Part shown: piece after piece, positions 46,562-56,163 of the stretch
How the letters are laid out: each line of letters starts with the position of its first letter
Numbering within the stretch: position 1 is the stretch's first letter
DNA from: Bacteroidota bacterium
GTDB lineage: Bacteria > Bacteroidota > Ignavibacteria > Ignavibacteriales > Ignavibacteriaceae
DNA length: 64,000 nt
Direction of reading: 5' to 3'
Assembly: GCA_021831685.1 (NCBI GenBank)
Contig: JAKBMG010000113.1
Coordinates: 1 to 64,000 of the forward strand
Program-made: the position numbers and the translations under genes
The notes under the pieces: model-generated
Databases searched by the model: none
What the model saw: only the letters and a program-made list of their open reading frames with translations
Told to the model about the DNA's origin: nothing

Positions 46562-46795
46562 TCAGCCTTGAAGGTCGGAATAATAAATGAATAATTTAAA
46601 CCCCACAAGGGGAAATAATAGCAACATAGGGATAATTATAAAAACTTTGCTGAAATTAAGTTCCTGGTATATTTCTCTTAGGCCAACCTTAGTTACCACA
46701 AACCAGGGAGTTCCTAATATTGTTAGAATATTAGAAAGGAGGTTAACATTACTGTTATCCTTACCTTTATTAAAGCTTTGCTTGGTAATTGCCAT
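46562..46795 (-). CDS. Possible small membrane protein
   Basis: A 77-residue frame with a basic N-terminus and one strong hydrophobic helix near the C-terminus (VFIIIPMLLLFPLVGFKLFI). It lies 76 bases upstream of the sensor kinase gene on the same strand. I recognise no family, and an overlapping plus-strand frame of similar length shows that chance is possible. It could be a remnant of a larger membrane gene. Confidence 0.3.
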   Translation of the reverse strand: MAITKQSFNKGKDNSNVNLLSNILTILGTPWFVVTKVGLREIYQELNFSKVFIIIPMLLLFPLVGFKLFIYYSDLQG

Positions 46796-47646
46796 GACTG
46801 ATTGTTCTATCTAAAATTATTCGAATCTCCTTTCATAATATTTCCCTTAAAATTAACATTCATAAAAAGATTCCTCAGAACGCCATTCCTGTCCAAAAAA
46901 ATTTCGATAGATTGGAAAAAATTAAAGACAGATCCGGAACTTCTTTCCTCTTCTTGATTCACAAATTACAATATAATATGTTTAATATAGTCAGACATTT
47001 GTTCTTTATCTCTGCATCTTATAACTTTTTATCTGATACCTTTTTATTCTTCCAATCCCATTCAAAAAAGGAAAGGCAAATCAAAACTAACCCCTAAAAT
47101 ATTATGAATGCACTCTGAATGCACTGTGAATACACTCTGAATGCACTATAGCAAGCCTTCTAATAGCTTTATCCTGTACTGATATCACACTGGACCTACA
47201 TTTTTCCCATAATCACACTAAAGAAATTCTCTCATAATAGCTTAACTCGCTCCTAAGAATTAAGTTATTTATTTGTAAAGGAAAAAAGTTAACATAGGCA
47301 CATTCACCATCTGCTGGCAAAGAAAAATTATTTTCAACTTGAACCGATGAAACTCTTTCAAAATACCGAGGGATTTTATTAAGAAAATGCAAAAATCTGC
47401 CCAAAATAGAGTATAATCCAGTTTTTTACGAAACATATGGATTATCTTGAACAGTAGAAATGTACGTCACTATTATTTAAAAATAAATGCACTGACTTAC
47501 TTTTGGAAATCTCATATTATTATTTTGGACAGATGATTCAAATTTTATAAATTAAAACCTCAAAAAGAAATCCTTTTTCGAATGATTTTAATCAATTTGT
47601 AAAATGAAATTGTAAATCTAATTTTATTAGGAAGCATATTTATTAA
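46796..47646. other. 850-base region with no convincing gene
   Basis: AT-rich sequence between two oppositely facing signalling genes. Short frames on both strands (61-63 residues) have no protein family features. The only clear structure is the four-copy 11-bp tandem repeat at 47105-47148. The hybrid kinase promoter must lie here, since the next start is at 47647. Confidence 0.6.
47105..47148. repeat. Four 11-bp tandem repeats (TGAATGCACTC type)
   Basis: Units at 47105-47115, 47116-47126, 47127-47137 and 47138-47148 read TGAATGCACTC, TGAATGCACTG, TGAATACACTC and TGAATGCACTA. Differences are only at position 6 of unit 3 and at the last base. Eleven-base spacing places each copy on the same DNA face, as in arrays bound by OmpR/PhoB-type regulators. 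It is about 500 bases upstream of the hybrid kinase gene. Confidence 0.85.
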
Positions 47647-50600
47647 TTGGAAAAATTAAAAAAATCTAAACAAAACCTGGTAGATAAAGATCCAGAGGAT
47701 TTTAGAAAACTTCTCTTCAAACTTCTCGACGAAAAGATTATTCCGGTGCGATTTCAATCTGTTGTGGAAAATTTTTCAACACTTGCTGCTTTTACGACCG
47801 ATGACAATATAATGCAAAGTCTATTCGCCGAAACTTCTGTTGATGTAATTTTTAGAATTTCTCAAACAGGGAAAATTATTTTTATAAGCAATTCGTGCAA
47901 GGAAATTTTTGGCTACGAAGTTAATGAGGTACTCGGTAATTCGTTTGTTAATTTCGTATCACACTCCGAATTAAAAAAAGCTCTGGGAATTTTATCCAGG
48001 CTTTTTCAGGATAAAAAAGTGAAAGATCAAAACTTATCAATAATCCACAAAAATGGAAAACTTATACCAATTGAATTAAGCGCAAAAATATTTTTACTGG
48101 ATGGAAAGTATGTAGGACAAGGTACACTTCACGATTTGACCGATAGAATAAAAGCTGAGGAGAAACTAAGAACATCGGAAAATATTTTTAGAAATGTTTG
48201 GGAAAAAGCAAACGACGGCTTACGTTTGACCGATGAAAAAGGGATTGTTTTTATGTGCAATCAGGCTTATTCTAAGATGATTGGCAAGCCTAAATCTCGA
48301 ATCGAAGGAGAATTCTTTTCTAAAACGTATGCGCCTGAGAATTCTGAAATTGAGCTGAAAAAATATCTCTTTAAGTTTAAAAATAATGCCTTCCAAAGTA
48401 ATTTTGAAAAAAGCCCTATCCTCTGGAATGGAGAAAAAATATATTTTGATATTTCTCATTCAATGCTTGAAGGAATTGGGGATAGAAAATTATTACTGAG
48501 CATCTTCCGCAATATTTCTGAACGGAAAACCAATGAACAATTGTTAAGGAAAAAAGATATTTTACTTCAGGGAATTTCTGAAGCAACCAAAACATTAATA
48601 TCTGTAAATGACCCTAATCTCGGATTTCCTGCTGCCCTAAAAATATTGGGCATTGCTGCTGCTGTTGACCGTGTTTATGTTTTTAAGCATAAAGAAAATG
48701 AAGATACCGGAGAGATGTTCGTAAGTTTGCTTTATGAATGGGCTTCTCAGGATGTAGAATCCCAGATTGAAGATGCGGCATTTCAAAGGCTCTCTTATTC
48801 GAGGTTTGAGACACTAAAGTTTTACGATAATTTTTCTAAGGGAAAATCTCTAAACTTCATAATAAACAACCTGCCGAAAGAAAATCAGAAAGTTTTTATC
48901 GACGGCAATATTAAATCCATCATCTTAGTCCCTATCATAATCGATGAAAAATATTGGGGCTTTGTTGGCTTTGACGAATGTAAAACTGATCGTGTCTGGA
49001 CTGCAAATGAAGAATCTCTTTTAGTAACTATGTCTTCAATGCTTGGAGCAATAATAAAACGGAATAATATCCAGGAAGAGCTTCTTAAGAAAAATAGTGA
49101 GCTTGACTCCGCAGTTATTAGAGCAGAAGCCGGAGTAAAAGCTAAAAGTGAGTTTCTTGCTTTAATGAGCCACGAAATAAGAACTCCGATGAATGGTGTC
49201 ATCGGAATGACTGGCTTGCTGTTGGATACCAATTTGGATGATGAGCAACGGGAATATGTAGACACCATTAGGCTAAGCGGAGATCAGCTTCTTGTAATTA
49301 TAAACGATATCCTTGATTTTTCAAAAATCGAATCAGACAAATTAGAACTTGAAACGCAGCCTTTTGATATTCGTGATTGTATCGAAGATTCGCTTGACTT
49401 GCTTGCTTCAAGAGCAGGTGAGAAGGGATTAGACCTTATTTATCAAGTAGATGTTAGCACTCCGATTTCAATCAAAGGCGATGTTACACGCCTTAGACAA
49501 ATTTTAACTAACCTAATCAGCAATGCAATTAAGTTCACTGAGGAAGGTGAAATCTTTGTAAGCGTTTCATCTAAGCATATCGAGGACGGTCTTTATGAAA
49601 TTTTGTTTGCGGTTAAAGATACCGGGATGGGAATTCCTGAAGATAAAATGGATAGGTTGTTCAAATCTTTTAGCCAGGTCGATGCTTCTACAACAAGAAC
49701 TCATGGTGGTACTGGGCTTGGACTGGCTATCAGTAAACGCCTCGCTGAATTAATGGGGGGTAGGATGTGGGTAGAAAGTGAATTTGGCAGCGGTTCAACC
49801 TTTTATTTTTCAGTCAAAAGCGAAGCAGCTTTATCTCAATCAAAAATTTATTTATACGGACATGTTCCTAAGCTCGCCGGTAAAAGAATCTTGATTGTTG
49901 ATGACAATAAAACAAATAGAAGAATTCTGAAAGCACAGGCTGATAGCTGGGGTATGTTTGCGAAGATCGCCGAAAATCCGCAGTCTGCAATCGAATGGGT
50001 TTCACGTGGAGAAGTTTTTGATATTGCTCTTCTCGATTTTCAAATGCCGCAGATGGATGGTTTAACATTAGCGCAAGAAATTAGAAAATGTGATGCTGGC
50101 AAAGAACTTCCTATTGTAATTTTAACTTCGATGGGAAAAAAAGAAAATTCTTCTTATGGAGATATAAATCTTTCGGCATTCATCAGTAAGCCTATTAAAC
50201 AAGCTCAGCTTTATGAGACTCTACTTTCGGTTTTATCTGGAACCCCAGCCATAAAAAAGGGGAAAAACAATAATGAAATAAAAATAGAATCCGACCTCGC
50301 AGAAAGACATCCTCTTAGAATTTTATTAGCCGAAGATAATGCAGTAAATCAAAAAGTTGCTGTTAGGATTTTAGATAAAATGGGATTTCGCATTGATGTA
50401 GTTGCCAATGGCTTAGAAGCTTTTAATGCAGTAAAAAAAATTCATTACGATGTTGTATTGATGGATATATTAATGCCGGAAATGGATGGTTATGAGGCAA
50501 CAAAAAAAATTATTAACGAACTTCAAGCAGACAAACGCCCCAAAATAATTGCTATGACGGCTAATGCAATGCAAGGTGATAAAGAAGATTGTCTAGCTGC

Positions 50601-51123
50601 CGGAATGGATGATTATATATCTAAACCGATACGGATTGATGAGCTTCAGTTTGCTTTAACTAAATGGAGTGGAATTATTGACCAGCAAAGAGGCGAGCTA
50701 ATTTCTAAAACGAAAAAAGAAAAAACCGCTGCTAAAATTATTGACGAAGAAAAGATTACTTTCCTTAACGATATTCAAACCGAAAGTGATATAGATTTCC
50801 TAATCGAACTTTTTGGAATTTATATTACCGAGCTTCCTAAAAATATTGCAAATATTATTTCTGCTGTTGAAAATAAAGACTCTAAAAGCCTTCAGTTTAG
50901 CGCTCATAAGTTGAAAGGAAGCAGCGTGACATTAGGAGTCGATTTTGTTTCTGAACTTTGCCATGATCTGGAAACTGCTGCAAGGGAAGGCAAATTCGAT
51001 GAGGTAACAAAAAATATGTCTAATAAGCTAGTTCAAAAATTGGAAATAATTATTAAGGAGTTGGAGTTTATAAGAGAAAAGTATACAAAGCTTCAATCTA
51101 AGTTCGGAAGTGATTGGAAATAA
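47647..51123 (+). CDS. Large hybrid histidine kinase: PAS-PAS-GAF-HisKA-HATPase-REC-REC-HPt
   Basis: 1158 residues from a TTG start; no membrane helix, so cytoplasmic. Two PAS domains (about 65-175 and 180-295) and a GAF domain (about 305-475) are followed by a coiled coil. HisKA has H509 in LMSHEIRTPMNGVIG. HATPase motifs are NLISNAIKFT, VKDTGMGIPED and TGLGLAISKRLAELMGG. Two receivers have D797 (LLDFQMPQMDG) and D940 (LMDILMPEMDG). A C-terminal HPt has H1087 in SAHKLKGSSVTLG. This is a complete internal phosphorelay of BarA/TorS type. The output regulator is not adjacent. Confidence 0.93.
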   Translation: MEKLKKSKQNLVDKDPEDFRKLLFKLLDEKIIPVRFQSVVENFSTLAAFTTDDNIMQSLFAETSVDVIFRISQTGKIIFISNSCKEIFGYEVNEVLGNSFVNFVSHSELKKALGILSRLFQDKKVKDQNLSIIHKNGKLIPIELSAKIFLLDGKYVGQGTLHDLTDRIKAEEKLRTSENIFRNVWEKANDGLRLTDEKGIVFMCNQAYSKMIGKPKSRIEGEFFSKTYAPENSEIELKKYLFKFKNNAFQSNFEKSPILWNGEKIYFDISHSMLEGIGDRKLLLSIFRNISERKTNEQLLRKKDILLQGISEATKTLISVNDPNLGFPAALKILGIAAAVDRVYVFKHKENEDTGEMFVSLLYEWASQDVESQIEDAAFQRLSYSRFETLKFYDNFSKGKSLNFIINNLPKENQKVFIDGNIKSIILVPIIIDEKYWGFVGFDECKTDRVWTANEESLLVTMSSMLGAIIKRNNIQEELLKKNSELDSAVIRAEAGVKAKSEFLALMSHEIRTPMNGVIGMTGLLLDTNLDDEQREYVDTIRLSGDQLLVIINDILDFSKIESDKLELETQPFDIRDCIEDSLDLLASRAGEKGLDLIYQVDVSTPISIKGDVTRLRQILTNLISNAIKFTEEGEIFVSVSSKHIEDGLYEILFAVKDTGMGIPEDKMDRLFKSFSQVDASTTRTHGGTGLGLAISKRLAELMGGRMWVESEFGSGSTFYFSVKSEAALSQSKIYLYGHVPKLAGKRILIVDDNKTNRRILKAQADSWGMFAKIAENPQSAIEWVSRGEVFDIALLDFQMPQMDGLTLAQEIRKCDAGKELPIVILTSMGKKENSSYGDINLSAFISKPIKQAQLYETLLSVLSGTPAIKKGKNNNEIKIESDLAERHPLRILLAEDNAVNQKVAVRILDKMGFRIDVVANGLEAFNAVKKIHYDVVLMDILMPEMDGYEATKKIINELQADKRPKIIAMTANAMQGDKEDCLAAGMDDYISKPIRIDELQFALTKWSGIIDQQRGELISKTKKEKTAAKIIDEEKITFLNDIQTESDIDFLIELFGIYITELPKNIANIISAVENKDSKSLQFSAHKLKGSSVTLGVDFVSELCHDLETAAREGKFDEVTKNMSNKLVQKLEIIIKELEFIREKYTKLQSKFGSDWK

Positions 51124-51167
51124 TATAAAGAGATTTCACAAATCCCCGATAAAATGTCTAATGATTC

Positions 51168-52151
51168 ATGAAACAAATTCCCCGGAATAAAAAAGCTCCT
51201 CGTAATAGAACAATATCTATCTCGTTGGAAGAAGAGAGTAAACTTAAAAAGAATCTATTACAGGCTATCTCTATGCTCTCACAAGAACAACTTCAAAACA
51301 AAATAATAAATCAAGATATTTTTGAGACTATGTGTTTCTTACCTGACAGTTTCATTGATTTATTGTTTATTGATCCGCCATACAATCTTGATAAAAAATT
51401 TAACGGTACTTCGTTTAAGGAAATGGATGAATATCAATATGAAAATTGGATTGATTCCTGGCTCAGCAAACTTGTTAGAATGATTAAACCACATGCATCT
51501 ATCTATATTTGCGGAGACTGGCGCTCCTCTCAAGCTATCTTAAAAGTTGCCCGAAAATATTTTAATATTCGTAATCGTATTACTTGGGAAAGAGAAAAGG
51601 GAAGGGGAGCTAAAACCAACTGGAAAAATTGCTCCGAAGATATTTGGTTCTTTACTGCTTCAGATAAATTTACATTTAATATCGAAGATGTGAAGATTAA
51701 ACGAAAAGTAATTGCCCCCTACAAAAATGAAATTGGCGAGCCTAAAGATTGGGATGATGTTGATGAAGGTAAATTTAGAATAACTTTTCCGTCAAATATT
51801 TGGACGGATTTAACTGTCCCTTTCTGGTCTATGCCTGAAAATACGGAACACCCTACACAGAAACCAGAAAAACTTTTAGCAAAAATAATTCTTGCCAGTT
51901 CTAATCCAGGCGATTTAGTTTTTGACCCTTTCCTTGGTTCCGGAACTACAGCTGTTGTAGCAAAAAAACTCGGTAGAAATTATAGCGGAATTGAACTGGA
52001 TGAATATTACTGCTGCCTTGCTGAAAAAAGATTGAAGGCAGCAGAAAATGATAAGTCAATTCAAGGTTATGAAAATGGAGTTTTTTGGGAAAGGAATTCT
52101 TTACATGAACGTAAACAGAATAGTAAAGTTATGAAACGGAAAAAAATATAA
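51168..52151 (+). CDS. Orphan DNA methyltransferase, beta-class amino-MTase
   Basis: 327 residues. Catalytic motif IV, FIDPPYNLDKKFNG, comes before the AdoMet motif I region DPFLGSGTTAVVAKKLG...GIELDEYYC, with HPTQKPEKLL (motif X) between them. The order IV-TRD-X-I is beta class, like CcrM/HinfI enzymes. It methylates the exocyclic amine of adenine or cytosine (DPPY favours N6-adenine). The basic N-terminus (about 1-45) is unusual. No restriction gene lies on either side, suggesting a solitary, possibly regulatory, methylase. Recognition site unknown. Confidence 0.9.
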   Translation: MKQIPRNKKAPRNRTISISLEEESKLKKNLLQAISMLSQEQLQNKIINQDIFETMCFLPDSFIDLLFIDPPYNLDKKFNGTSFKEMDEYQYENWIDSWLSKLVRMIKPHASIYICGDWRSSQAILKVARKYFNIRNRITWEREKGRGAKTNWKNCSEDIWFFTASDKFTFNIEDVKIKRKVIAPYKNEIGEPKDWDDVDEGKFRITFPSNIWTDLTVPFWSMPENTEHPTQKPEKLLAKIILASSNPGDLVFDPFLGSGTTAVVAKKLGRNYSGIELDEYYCCLAEKRLKAAENDKSIQGYENGVFWERNSLHERKQNSKVMKRKKI

Positions 52152-52225
52152 AATTTTCCTTCATTAAAACTTGATCTATAGTATTAATTTTTCAATCTTT
52201 ACACTTTATTAAAAATAAACTTTTT

Positions 52226-52312
52226 GGGCGCCGGTTAACAAATAAGTGCCTAACCCCGTCAGATCCGGAAGGAAGCAGCGGTAAGCATGCAGTTTGTGTA
52301 GCCGGTTGCCCT
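52226..52312 (+). ncRNA. ffs: Signal recognition particle RNA, small bacterial (4.5S) type
   Basis: The invariant apical domain GTCAGATCCGGAAGGAAGCA is at 52258-52277, where GGAA loop and GCAGCGG internal-loop signals bind Ffh. Ends pair (GGGC-CCGG at 52226-52235 with CCGG-GCCC before 52312), and a run of six T follows as terminator. About 87 nt, the normal size of the short form lacking an Alu domain. Confidence 0.93.
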
Positions 52313-52315
52313 TTT

Positions 52316-52798
52316 TTATTTATTAAAAATGCCTGCCGGAATTAAAAATTCTAAAATCCCTCTTGAAGGATGCACCTTGCTATGAAAAAAAATCTTTGCA
52401 ATTGCTGCCTTCTTGAAATCTACATTAGCGCCGTTTGTCGAAATTAAATTTGAAACGTGTTCGGAAAAATCCGGTTGATGTCCTACAAATGCAACATTTG
52501 CCGCTTCTAATGAATTGGCAATTTCGATAATGCTGTCCGTCCTGCTTCCGGCAGAAAGTTTTTTATCGACTATAATTTCATTCTTAATTTCAAAATATTC
52601 TGCAATTATCTGCGCCGTCTGTAAAGCCCTTGCAAACGGGGATGAAATTAAATAATCGAAAGGAATAATATAATCTTTCCAGGCTAGCGCTGCGTTTTTT
52701 AACTTAACTTTACCTGTGTTTGTAAGCTCTCTGTCAAAATCTTTTTTGTTGAACGACGATTTTTCTGCCTCACCATGCCGGATTAAATAAATGTTCAT
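52316..52798 (-). CDS. sixA: SixA-like phosphohistidine phosphatase
   Basis: 160 residues of the histidine phosphatase superfamily. The nucleophile motif is YLIRHGEAEKS; SSPFARALQTAQIIAEYF gives the second Arg, and FVGHQPDFSEHVSNLI the general His. SixA removes phosphate from HPt domains, so it could act on the hybrid kinase encoded just upstream on the other strand; that link is inference. Convergent with ffs, three bases apart. Confidence 0.88.
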   Translation of the reverse strand: MNIYLIRHGEAEKSSFNKKDFDRELTNTGKVKLKNAALAWKDYIIPFDYLISSPFARALQTAQIIAEYFEIKNEIIVDKKLSAGSRTDSIIEIANSLEAANVAFVGHQPDFSEHVSNLISTNGANVDFKKAAIAKIFFHSKVHPSRGILEFLIPAGIFNK

Positions 52799-52864
52799 AT
52801 TACCTTTAAAAATAATTATTATAGTATTATCATAAAAATTTTTGCTTTTAATGCTAAAATTATT

Positions 52865-52886
52865 TTTATCCGTCGCGACGGATAAA
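52865..52886. repeat. 22-bp perfect palindrome
   Basis: The sequence from 52865 to 52886 equals its own reverse complement, with the centre CGTCG-CGACG. It lies in the gap between the sixA start and the lipoprotein stop, followed on the minus strand by A/T-rich sequence. It may terminate the lipoprotein transcript or be a protein site. Confidence 0.7.
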
Positions 52887-52995
52887 TTTTCCCGAAAGTT
52901 TAATCAAAATTATGTGTCATTTCACTTATTTGAACGAAATAATATTATTTTTGCCTTAAAATCTTAACCTTAATTCAAAATTCCTTCAATATGTT

Positions 52996-54186
52996 TCAGC
53001 ATTCTATTGCAAATGAATTAATAATATTTTGAAATACATCCTTATACTCATTGTAAGTATATTTTGATGCTTGAAGTATTAGCAAATATTTTTTTGTCCC
53101 GCAAGAATACTCAAAAAATTGAACGAAGTCTTTCTTTAACTCAATTTTACCTGAATAACGAACACGGTATTTGCCTGCGGTTATCTTATCTAAATTGTAG
53201 TTGACAAACATTTCGGCCGAATCTTCCGCCGGAATCATTATAACTGTAATTGAAGCTCCAATTGTTTCGTTGATATATCTCGTGCCTTTTATCTCTTCCT
53301 TTAAGAAAGAAGTAATCGATATATTTTTAAGAGTTCTCCAGTTATCAGTTAGCGTTAACGAAAATCCCTCGTTATTCATCGCATTTGCTGTTGTTTTAAG
53401 AGTATCAATACCCGTGTCTATACCGACGGATTCTAACTCCGATTTAAAATCTGTAATTTCTTGAATTCCGGATATATCCTTAAAATTTCTTATCTGATCG
53501 ACTACAAAGTTTGAAAAAATATTTTGCGTACTTGTAAATTTTCTTTCTGAATAATTATAATTAAAGGCATCTGACTTACCTAAAATAGGAGATTGCTTAG
53601 AACTTGTTATCTCCGTTAAAATCCTGTCGCTTGAAATTTTTGTAATTAATTGAGTAAAAATATCCTTCGGAGAAATTAACTTTGTGTAATCACGAAAGAC
53701 CAAAAAAACCGATGAGTCTGTTACTTGGTAAAGTGATACCCGGTTCAATTCAAAAATATTTCTTGATTTGAAATCTTCAACAACTTTAAGATATTCCCGG
53801 GTTTTTAATTTTATTATTGACTGACTTATATATCCGTTAAGAGATTTATCCAACAAAAGTAAATCTAAATCTGAATCATAAATTGCTAATCGGTTGTATA
53901 TTGGGTTCGGATAGGTAAGGAGAACTGTAAAATATTTTTTGCCGGACGGAGTAAAAATGTTGCCAACTTCTAAGTTGTTATAGTTCCCGTTTACAGGGAG
54001 AGAAAGATCGATTAAATTAGATAACGATGAATCAGTTTTCGCATTTCCATTAATTGCTTGAGTTATCAAAATTTTCAAAGCTGGTACAGATATTTCCATA
54101 CGCTCCGGTTTGCGTCTGAAATAAGAACAGCCATCAACCAGAATTACGCTAATAAGTATTATAGAAAAAATTCTTTTCATATTCAT
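52996..54186 (-). CDS. Putative lipoprotein of unknown function
   Basis: 396 residues with a lipoprotein signal: basic start, hydrophobic core (IFSIILISVILV) and lipobox VDGC, so Cys20 would carry lipid. The mature part mixes strands and helices, with a repeated pattern of short Ile/Leu strands and Thr/Ser turns; I recognise no domain. A start two codons later (MKRIFS) is possible. It lies 44 bases downstream of uvrC on the same strand; no functional link is evident. Confidence 0.72.
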   Translation of the reverse strand: MNMKRIFSIILISVILVDGCSYFRRKPERMEISVPALKILITQAINGNAKTDSSLSNLIDLSLPVNGNYNNLEVGNIFTPSGKKYFTVLLTYPNPIYNRLAIYDSDLDLLLLDKSLNGYISQSIIKLKTREYLKVVEDFKSRNIFELNRVSLYQVTDSSVFLVFRDYTKLISPKDIFTQLITKISSDRILTEITSSKQSPILGKSDAFNYNYSERKFTSTQNIFSNFVVDQIRNFKDISGIQEITDFKSELESVGIDTGIDTLKTTANAMNNEGFSLTLTDNWRTLKNISITSFLKEEIKGTRYINETIGASITVIMIPAEDSAEMFVNYNLDKITAGKYRVRYSGKIELKKDFVQFFEYSCGTKKYLLILQASKYTYNEYKDVFQNIINSFAIEC

Positions 54187-54230
54187 TTGTAGTATGAAAT
54201 TTAATAAAAAATATCATTTTTTTAATTACC

Positions 54231-56054
54231 TCAATTTTTATTTTTGTCAAAATAATTAATAATTAGCTCAGCTTTTTGTTTACCGACCACTTTTGAAAGT
54301 TTATTATAGTCAGCCGCTTTAATTCCATCCACGCTTCCCAATTCCTTTAATAATCTTTGAGCGATAGAATTTCCAATTCCTTTTATTTCTGTCAATTCAG
54401 TCTTTAGGGTTCGTTTGTCTCGCCTATTCCGGTGAAATGTAATTGCAAACCTGTGCGCTTCATCTCTTACCTGTTGAAGTAACTTTAGCCCTGAAGAGGT
54501 TTTGGGAATTGATGCTGGTTCCGTCTGTCCCGGAAAAAATACCTCTTCCAATCTTTTCGCCAATCCGATAATATTATATTTGCGAAAACCAAGTTCATCT
54601 AAAATTTCAACTGCGCTTGATAACTGCCCCTTTCCTCCGTCTACCATTATAAGTTCCGGAAGACTTCCTTTCTCTTCAAGTAATCTCGAATACCTTCTCC
54701 TTATCACTTCCTGCATGCTCAAAAAATCGTTAGGTCCTTCTACCTCTTTAATAATAAATTTCCGGTATAAACTTTTTTTAGGCCTTCCGTCTTCAAATAC
54801 TACCATGCTTGCAACCGTATCTGTCCCTTGCAAGTTAGAAATATCGAAGCATTCAATGTTTCTCGGTAGCACATTTAACCTTAAATCTCTTTGCAAAGCA
54901 GCCAGTACATGGGGAACGTGACCTTCCCGCTTCATCTTCTGTAATTGAATTTCTTTTAATTGAAGCGTTGCATTTTCCTTACACATTCTTAAAAGAGAAA
55001 ATGTATTGCCGCGTTTGGGGATCAAGAATTTTATTTTTCTTTCCGCCTTTATATTCAACCAATCATTTAAAAGTAAAAAATCGGAAGGCTCTGTTTCCAA
55101 AACAATTTCATCAGGAATTTCTACAAACTCAGTGTAATAGAATTTAATTGACGAGGCGTAAAGATTTGCAAGTTCTTCTCCTTCCTCCAGGCTTAAATGT
55201 AATTGTTTTTTTCCCACAAGCTTACCGGTTCTGACGTTGAAAATTGTGCAAGCACAATCTCTTCCTTCATACGCAATCGAAATTATGTCGCGATCTTCCA
55301 AATTTTCGCTTACGATTTTTTGCTTAGAAGCTATTGCCATGAGCTGATTCAATTTGTCTCTTACTTCAGCGGCTTTTTCAAAATTCAAATCGTCAACGGC
55401 GTTTTGCATTTTATTATTTAACTCTTTAATAAGATCATCAGTTTTTCCCTTTAATAACTTAACAACCTCATTAACCATCTCGTTGTACGCAATTTCTGAA
55501 ATCAAATTCTCGCAAGGGCCATCGCACTTTTTTATGTGATAATCAAGACATACTTTGAATTTTTTCTTCTCAATGTTTTCTCTTGTCAAATCTAATTTGC
55601 AGCTTCTGATCTTAAAAATTTGATTAATAGTCCGAAGCGAAGCTTTCATATTTTTAACGTCTGTGTAAGGACCAAAATATTTTGAACCGTCTCTAATAAC
55701 TCTGCGCGTCGGATATACCCGGGGAAAAGGTTCTTTGGTAACTTTTATGAATGGGTAAGATTTGTCGTCTTTTAAATTGACATTGTAGCGAGGTTTTAAT
55801 TCCTTTATTAAATTATTTTCAAGTACCAATGCTTCAATTTCATTATCAGTAGTTATTATCTGTAAATCCGCAATTTTATTTACAAGCGCAAGAGTTTTGG
55901 GAGATATGACTCCGCTGTGGAAATAACTCCTTACACGGTTCTTTAGGTTTATTGCTTTCCCAACATAAATCACCTTTCCCTTGTCGTTCATATATTGATA
56001 AACGCCAGGGCTGCCCGGAAGGTTTTTTATTTTTGTTTTAAGGTTTGAATTCAT
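54231..56054 (-). CDS. uvrC: Excinuclease ABC subunit C
   Basis: 607 residues, full length. An N-terminal GIY-YIG nuclease (PGVYQYMNDKGKVIYVGKA, about 13-90), a Cys-rich segment (CDGPCENLIS), the UVR motif (NKMQNAVDDLNFEKAAEVRDKL), the RNase H-like nuclease domain (IECFDISNLQGTDTVASMVVFEDG, MVDGGKGQLSSA) and C-terminal helix-hairpin-helix (IKGIGNSIAQRLLKELGSVDGI) are all visible. It makes both incisions in nucleotide excision repair with UvrB. Confidence 0.97.
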   Translation of the reverse strand: MNSNLKTKIKNLPGSPGVYQYMNDKGKVIYVGKAINLKNRVRSYFHSGVISPKTLALVNKIADLQIITTDNEIEALVLENNLIKELKPRYNVNLKDDKSYPFIKVTKEPFPRVYPTRRVIRDGSKYFGPYTDVKNMKASLRTINQIFKIRSCKLDLTRENIEKKKFKVCLDYHIKKCDGPCENLISEIAYNEMVNEVVKLLKGKTDDLIKELNNKMQNAVDDLNFEKAAEVRDKLNQLMAIASKQKIVSENLEDRDIISIAYEGRDCACTIFNVRTGKLVGKKQLHLSLEEGEELANLYASSIKFYYTEFVEIPDEIVLETEPSDFLLLNDWLNIKAERKIKFLIPKRGNTFSLLRMCKENATLQLKEIQLQKMKREGHVPHVLAALQRDLRLNVLPRNIECFDISNLQGTDTVASMVVFEDGRPKKSLYRKFIIKEVEGPNDFLSMQEVIRRRYSRLLEEKGSLPELIMVDGGKGQLSSAVEILDELGFRKYNIIGLAKRLEEVFFPGQTEPASIPKTSSGLKLLQQVRDEAHRFAITFHRNRRDKRTLKTELTEIKGIGNSIAQRLLKELGSVDGIKAADYNKLSKVVGKQKAELIINYFDKNKN

Positions 56055-56078
56055 CTCGTATAAAATTGATTTTAATTT

Positions 56079-56117
56079 AAAAAATCTATCTGATAAAATA
56101 TATCAAATAGATTTTTT
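56079..56117 (-). terminator. Terminator downstream of glgC
   Basis: Arms of 11 nt (56079-56089 and 56107-56117, AAAAAATCTAT with ATAGATTTTTT) plus an inner TGATA/TATCA pair. On the minus strand the hairpin ends in six T. It lies 47 bases past the glgC stop and just upstream of uvrC. Confidence 0.72.
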
Positions 56118-56163
56118 AAGAAATGACCTTAGACATGAGTAATCTCTTCATCTTAAAATTTAA

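Noticed and set aside
46587-46814. 75-residue plus-strand frame opposite the possible small membrane protein
   Set aside because: Low-complexity composition, no start signal and no family pattern; at most one of the two overlapping frames could be real.
47213-47404. 63-residue minus-strand frame in the gene-poor region
   Set aside because: No recognisable domain, no start signal, isolated from other genes on its strand.
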